64,000 nucleotides of DNA from Gnetum montanum (Eukaryota; Streptophyta; Gnetopsida; Gnetales; Gnetaceae): assembly GCA_015680685.1 (NCBI GenBank), contig MNCI01000918.1, positions 134,999 to 198,998 of the forward strand. Reading direction: 5' to 3'. Under the pieces are notes generated by a model. It worked only from the letters and a program-made list of their open reading frames with translations, was not told where the DNA came from and searched no databases. Below, piece by piece: positions 59,400 through 64,000 of the stretch (its first letter is position 1; every line of letters starts with the position of its first letter). Both the position numbers and the translations under genes were made by a program.

Positions 59400-60959
59400 A
59401 TCTAAGTGATTAGCCACTTGTGGTTGCAAGGACTTAGTCGAATTGTTGGTTCTAAAAAAAGGTCTTTTCTTCATGTGGTTGTTAGAACCAATAGTAGATT
59501 GAGAGTTAACAACCCTCGTAGCATTATGTTGTTGTGTCTAGGTAGGGAGCTCACCTTGCATAGCTGGAGTAGGTGGTAATGGAGATATGGGTGGAAGAGG
59601 TGCAGTTGGATGAGAAGGATGGTATGTTTGTGGAACATCACTCCTAGGAGAAGGAGTTCTATAATACTCACGGGCTTGGTAGTGAGGTTGAGGAGTGACG
59701 TGACTAGTAGAGTGACATGGAGAGATTGGCTGCTATACATATTATCCATATGGGTCAGGTTGACGGTAAGGATACTATTGCCGTGGTGGTGGTATTCCCT
59801 ATGATTGTGGGTGCTGCCACTGTTGATACTACTCAGTTGGTTGTGGTGGAGTTCCACTTGGATAATACGTTAAGGGTTGGTCGAACTGTCTTGGGTTACC
59901 TTGAGGATAAGGTAACCTTCGGGGTGTTTGCCTTTTGTTTAATCATGGGTTGAGTGCATACATCCCAAACTGTTGCAGATGTGAGATTACAGGGCAACAT
60001 CCCTTAGGATGGTCATATTGGTATATCTCACATCCACTATCATTATCTGTATCTAAATCCACAACCTCTTTGATGACGGAAACTTTTCCCTTACCTTTGT
60101 TACATGCATATTTAATTTCTCTCTTTTTTCTCTTTTCACGATCACTACCTTGCTCTCTAGACTCCTCTACTATTTTGAGAATGGTTTGAAATCTATTATC
60201 TAGGGAGTCCCACATTTGGTCTACCTTTATTAATACTTCTGATGCCAACTTTTGAATAGGCAAAGTTTTCCTATTCACCATCTCTTTGAGTGGTGACTCT
60301 TCTTCATCCTTACAAAATCTTACTCCCTTCTTTTGGAGGGAAGGATCTATATTATATTCCTCCACACTCTCTCTTTTCCTTAGCTCACCTTTCTCTTTAG
60401 CAACTTGCTCCAATAATCTCTGTACTTGATGGGCCCTAGGCTCGGATAGTCTTCCTTGGGCATAAGTCGTAAGGGTTCTTTACGTTGCATGCCAAAGCCC
60501 ATTTATGAGATGGCGTAGTTTATCCCTCTATGAATAACCATGGCTAGGACAATGATGTAACAGCACATAATATTGGCCCATGGAAACAACTAAGGGTTCA
60601 TGTCCTTCTTGTTTCCACCCTTGGATTTGCTTTCATAGGTTGGACACTCGGGAGTACGTTTGGTACTTATCGTTGAACAATTCTAACATGGTACTCCACC
60701 TACGAATGGGTTTCGATTCTAAGGACCAGTACCAGCTCTTCGCTTCTTTGACTAGTGCTCATGGGAAAAACCTTAGTTTTTGCCATTCATTTTCTATGTT
60801 TTGTAAGGCACATGCATCATGAAATGCTTGTAGATGATTTTGAGGATCAACGTTATATCCCCCTTCAAATTGTGGGATATTTTTCATGTCTAATCTCTTG
60901 ATCCTACTATCTTTTTGATGCCCTGTTAGAACTCTAACAGCCTCAGTTATGTTTAGCAT
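59400..60959 (-). pseudogene. gag of element 2
   Basis: Starts at the ATG 60959-60957, three bases after the TGA of the upstream ORF (MLNITEAVRVLTGHQKDSRI). It goes on with QFEGGYNVDPQNHLQAFHDA and the gag core, then LRKRESVEEYNIDPSLQKKG and CEIYQYDHPKGCCPV (60000). It ends in a Pro/Tyr/Gln-rich tail. Several frameshifts. Confidence 0.8.
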
Positions 60960-60962
60960 ACT

Positions 60963-61871
60963 TCAAGTAGTGAGTAGGGGTTCATCATGATTGTCCCGTC
61001 TGTGGCGTCTATGATGCCTATGTTGTTCCCTACTTTCCCTTATTTTGTGTTGTGATTCTCTAGAATTCCCTCATCCACTTTCCTAACTGTTTCATCTATG
61101 ACTCCCACCTTGCCTACCTTTATCCTCATCGTCTTTTCCTTTATGACTGTGTTCAGATCTTGAAGGAGAGGGTGAAGGAGATGATGAAGGTGAAGAAGGA
61201 GGAGAACCATCACCATGGTGGTGCTTGCTACCTTCTCTTTGGTGGTTGTGGGCTCAATCACGGTTACGATCAGAAGGTCCATCTTTATTATGCATTTGTG
61301 TTCCCTTTTCAGACCCTTTGTGTCTGTTGTTATCAGAACTTGGATTATGGATGGTTGAGTGAAGGTTCTGATACACAACTCCTTGGCCAAAGTCAACGGG
61401 GGGAACATCGTTTCATCGGAAACCTCCTGAGGCAGGTTCACCAACCTCATTTTGACTTGGGACATGTGGGATATCCTAAGACCACTTGTCCTTCATAGAC
61501 TTGTGATATCTCTCCTGTTGTAAGTCCCTTTGACACTGTGCCTCTGTGGGTCGATACTCTCTTGAGTTGTGTTCATGCACAACGTATTCTGCTTGTAAGT
61601 GTTGCATGCTAATTCGTGTGAGAACACAAAGAAGCATGCTTGGGACTGAACAATCGGGAGGTAACACAATGTTACCTTCTAAATCTTGCCAACGTAGTTG
61701 TTTATCCTGGTGGAGGATAAAGGTGAATTCTAGTATATACTCATTGGGATGAACATATACCACACGAAACTGTTGAGGGACTGGCAAATTATCATCATGT
61801 GTACTACGCCTCTGATTGTTTCCTATATCAGGCCTAGGTGGTGAAGGACTTTCGTAAGAAGAAGGAGACAT
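60963..61871 (-). pseudogene. Upstream ORF (before gag) of element 2
   Basis: ATG at 61871: SPSSYESPSPPRPD, LPVPQQFRVVYVHPNEYI, FILHQDKQLRWQDLEGNIVL, YHKSMKDKW and then a stop at 61476. The charged His/Arg/Glu/Ser-rich second half follows in disturbed frame to the TGA at 60965-60963. If intact it would be about 302 codons. Homologous to the ORF at 49128-48221. Not recognised. Confidence 0.7.
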
Positions 61872-61990
61872 GATTGTCTATTTAGTGTGCAATATTCTTC
61901 TTTTTAATAATTGTAAGATAACCAACCCTAAGGGTTTGTTCCAACGATGAGAAAGATTTCCTAAGTTCTAGTTAGCGCACAAACAACAAG

Positions 61991-62008
61991 TCCCTAGCAA
62001 CGGAGCCA
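61991..62008 (-). other. Primer-binding site of element 2 (tRNA-Asp type)
   Basis: Minus strand TGGCTCCGTTGCTAGGGA, three differences from the tRNA-Asp complement TGGCGCCGTTGCCGGGGA, one base inside the 5' LTR. Confidence 0.82.
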
Positions 62009-62009
62009 A

Positions 62010-62799
62010 TGATGAGTGGTGAGGTATCCCTATGCTCAACCATACGAATATGAGCATCCATGCACGATCTAGTCGAATGCCAAGGACTAAGTGCTTATGT
62101 GCCTTTGTGGAACAGGGACGGGTTAGTCAATCGTTGTCTTCCCAAGATTACTTGTATAGCACGATTACATGGTTTTTATAGTTTTTTATGTTTTTATGTC
62201 CTGGTGCTAGAAAGGGAGGAGAGAGAGATAACTAAGTAACTAATTTAATTTAACTACTCAACTATGCTTTAAGTAGTCTTAACACTGGCATTCGTTCTCA
62301 CATGCCATACACATTCTAAACCAGTGCAACACTAACACTAATCGTTACTGGGTTACCAAGCATTACACGCATGCTCGAAGTGGTCGTATTGAGTGTGCTT
62401 ACTTAGGAGAGTTGTAGGGTGAGAGAGAGAACATTAATTAACTAAAGAAAGCATTAAGTAATAGTAATTAACATTAATTAATCCAGTCTAAATGCTGCAA
62501 GGTTTATCACAAAGTTTGTCTTTATTGCCGTACACAAAGTGTGCTCAGGTACACAATGCTCGAATAAAGATCTGTTCACTTTATGACTCCTATTATGGGC
62601 ACATAGAAATAATTCTAACTCTGAGAGGGAGAAAAGCCAAGAGTTTGGGTAAGGGTCTAACTAATCTATTACCAAACCAAGTGCACCCACCTTTTATTTA
62701 TAGGCAATGAGGTAGGTCCCGATATCGGATGCCTAATATTGCTTGGAATGCTTCGATATCGCGGACTTGATATTGTGGTCCTGATATCATGGTTCATCA
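62010..62799 (-). repeat. 5' LTR of element 2
   Basis: 790 bases, TGATGAGTGGTGAGG to ATGGTTCATCA. Five GATATC/GATATT units lie at 62720-62790 upstream of the TATA box (minus strand CTATAAATAAAAGG near 62704-62691). Confidence 0.92.
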
Positions 62800-63500
62800 G
62801 ATAGCATTTAAATACATGTCTCTAAGCACTTCATCCAAGGTTCTATATTGCCTTTTAAACAATCCACAAATTTGTTAGAATTTAATATTAAATTTCTTAA
62901 CTAAGTCTTTAGACCTTTACTTGGCTTGAACTAACCTATAATATAGCTTTTCTTGGTTAAGTTGGATATCGAATTAAGCTAGGAATAAATTTTTCATGTC
63001 ATTCTAGCTATTGATGATATTGTTTGGTAAGTTAGAATACCAAATTTGAGCTATGTCTCTCAAGTTGGCAAGTTAGAATGCCAAATTTGAGCTATGTCTC
63101 TCAAGTTTGCTACAAATAGCCTACAAGCTTGATCTTGATGTTGGAGATTTGTATGTGCTAAAGCTAATTCAAAAAATAAAGATATTCTTTAGCTTAATAA
63201 GCTTTTCAAGGGATATAAGGCTCTGGTAAATATTTATAAATTTCCTGATGAATATTATTGTAATTTAGGAATCTTAATGGTGTGGCTCCTTGCTAAGGAT
63301 TTATTGGTGGTGGATTTGCTATTTTGAAACTCCTTCTAACTGTTGAGCTCTTAGGATTCCCTTGTTTTATCTTAAAGACTCATAAGACAAATAGAAAATG
63401 TGATCTTTGAGATCTTTTAGTTTTTAGTTGACTACTTGTCCCTGATTCAAAAAGCCTTTCTTCCTCTTCCTCTGATGAATGAATAGTCTTATACTTAGAG
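62800..63500 (-). pseudogene. gag of the old Tat element (5' part)
   Basis: The minus strand reads NLRDIAQIWHSNLP, and after a duplication LRDIAQIWYSNLPNNII, then KNLFLA, LVQAK and NIKF. This follows the retrotransposon gag pattern (L.G.A..W...LP..SI......F). It continues at 52875 across element 2. Multiple stops. Confidence 0.6.
63016..63106. repeat. Short tandem duplication, about 44-bp unit, in the Tat gag
   Basis: TTGGTAAGTTAGAATACCAA and the following 24 bases are repeated as TTGGCAAGTTAGAATGCCAA and on, with two substitutions. Confidence 0.88.
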
Positions 63501-64000
63501 TATTCCTAGGGACTTCCATATTCTTTATGTTTTTCAGGTTGTTCATTCATGAACAGAGTAGCAGCTAAATGGGTGCCCTCTTTCTAGTTGAAGAAGAACT
63601 ATTTGTGATAACTTTGGACTAAAAATGTTTCTTCATTCCTACCCTAGTAACAAGAAACTAATGGTGTAGAAAGTTTTATTTGACATTAATGTTATCTCCT
63701 CCTTGTAATGATAATCACAAAGATGATATGTTCTTTCAAATCTTGAGTTTAGGTGTTTACCTATTTTTGGAAACATCAAGGTTTGGATACCTCCAAATAA
63801 ACTTAGTGATTGTAGAGAACAATGTGTTTTGGGCTAACATTCAGTATAAGTTTCATAATATTTTGATTTGGAAGCTTAACTGCAATTTGTACTTCTAGGA
63901 AAAGATTAAACCCTTTTTACTCTATTTTGTAAGTGAATAAATTTCCAAGTATATTAGAGCTACTTAGTCTATGCAGAGTTGATCACATGCTAACTACACT
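63501..64000. other. Right-end stretch, upstream of the Tat gag
   Basis: AT-rich. The plus-strand open frame 63680-63898 shows no family motif. It is probably the 5' leader or an older flank of the Tat element. Nothing more can be supported. Confidence 0.4.

Larger units (their letters stand above)
52876..62799 (-). mobile_element. Element 2: full-length Athila-like LTR retrotransposon, target duplication GATAG
   Basis: 9,924 bases between perfect GATAG duplications (52871-52875 and 62800-62804). In the minus direction: 5' LTR, primer site, upstream ORF, gag, protease, RT, RNase H, integrase, 2-kb non-coding region, polypurine tract and 3' LTR. The RT motif VFMDDFS is typical of Athila. The two LTRs differ at about 18 of the first 157 bases by my count, nearly all transitions, so the insertion is old. 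Stops, frameshifts and lost catalytic residues make it inactive. Confidence 0.93.

Overview
This is a window from a large, transposon-rich plant nuclear genome. Several features point to a seed plant: an intron-rich gene of a conserved plant family, plant-type LINEs, and Ty3/gypsy elements of the Athila and Tat type. The long, repeat-stuffed introns make a gymnosperm plausible, but that is inference; no marker in the window fixes the species. The assembly has one 196-base gap (34413-34608) and three single-N joins (36398, 43744, 58819).

Left half (661-29306, minus strand): one real protein-coding gene, the plant homolog of ZFYVE26/spastizin. Splicing 29 coding exons by eye gives one continuous frame of 2,259 codons from the ATG at 29306 to the end of exon 29 at 661; the last part of the gene lies off the left edge. 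Its introns hold two L1-type LINEs (intron 28), an RTE-type LINE and a gag-like element (intron 12), tRNA-derived SINEs, RTE tails and several short tandem duplications. Intron 21 has a GC donor, and about 400 bases of intron 5, with half of exon 5, are tandemly duplicated.

Middle (29307-36100): promoter side of the gene, then AT-rich intergenic DNA with no convincing gene, some tRNA-like SINE heads, and a solo LTR broken by the N gap.

Right half (36102-64000): a nest of retrotransposons. An old Tat-type gypsy element on the minus strand (gag about 63500, protease, an RNase H-like domain, RT, RNase H, integrase, and a 3' coiled-coil ORF ending near 37230) was hit at least four times by one Athila-like LTR family. 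The four insertions are a 9.9-kb full-length element (52876-62799, target duplication GATAG), a 6.4-kb internally deleted element (43627-50075, AGACT) and two solo LTRs (42358-43221, GTTGG; 40221-41104, ATAAG). All four target duplications are perfect. The Athila-like family uses a tRNA-Asp-type primer site. Its LTRs carry an array of GATATC palindromes just upstream of a TATA box. It also has an upstream ORF of about 300 codons, rich in His, Arg, Glu and Ser, that ends in TGA-AGT-ATG exactly at the start of gag in both copies. All elements look dead: protease, RT or integrase catalytic residues are lost.

I see no complete rRNA or tRNA gene, no CRISPR array and no bacterial-type operon. The most interesting material is the nested insertion series, the upstream ORF of the Athila-like family, its LTR palindrome array, and the unusual exons and introns of the spastizin homolog.
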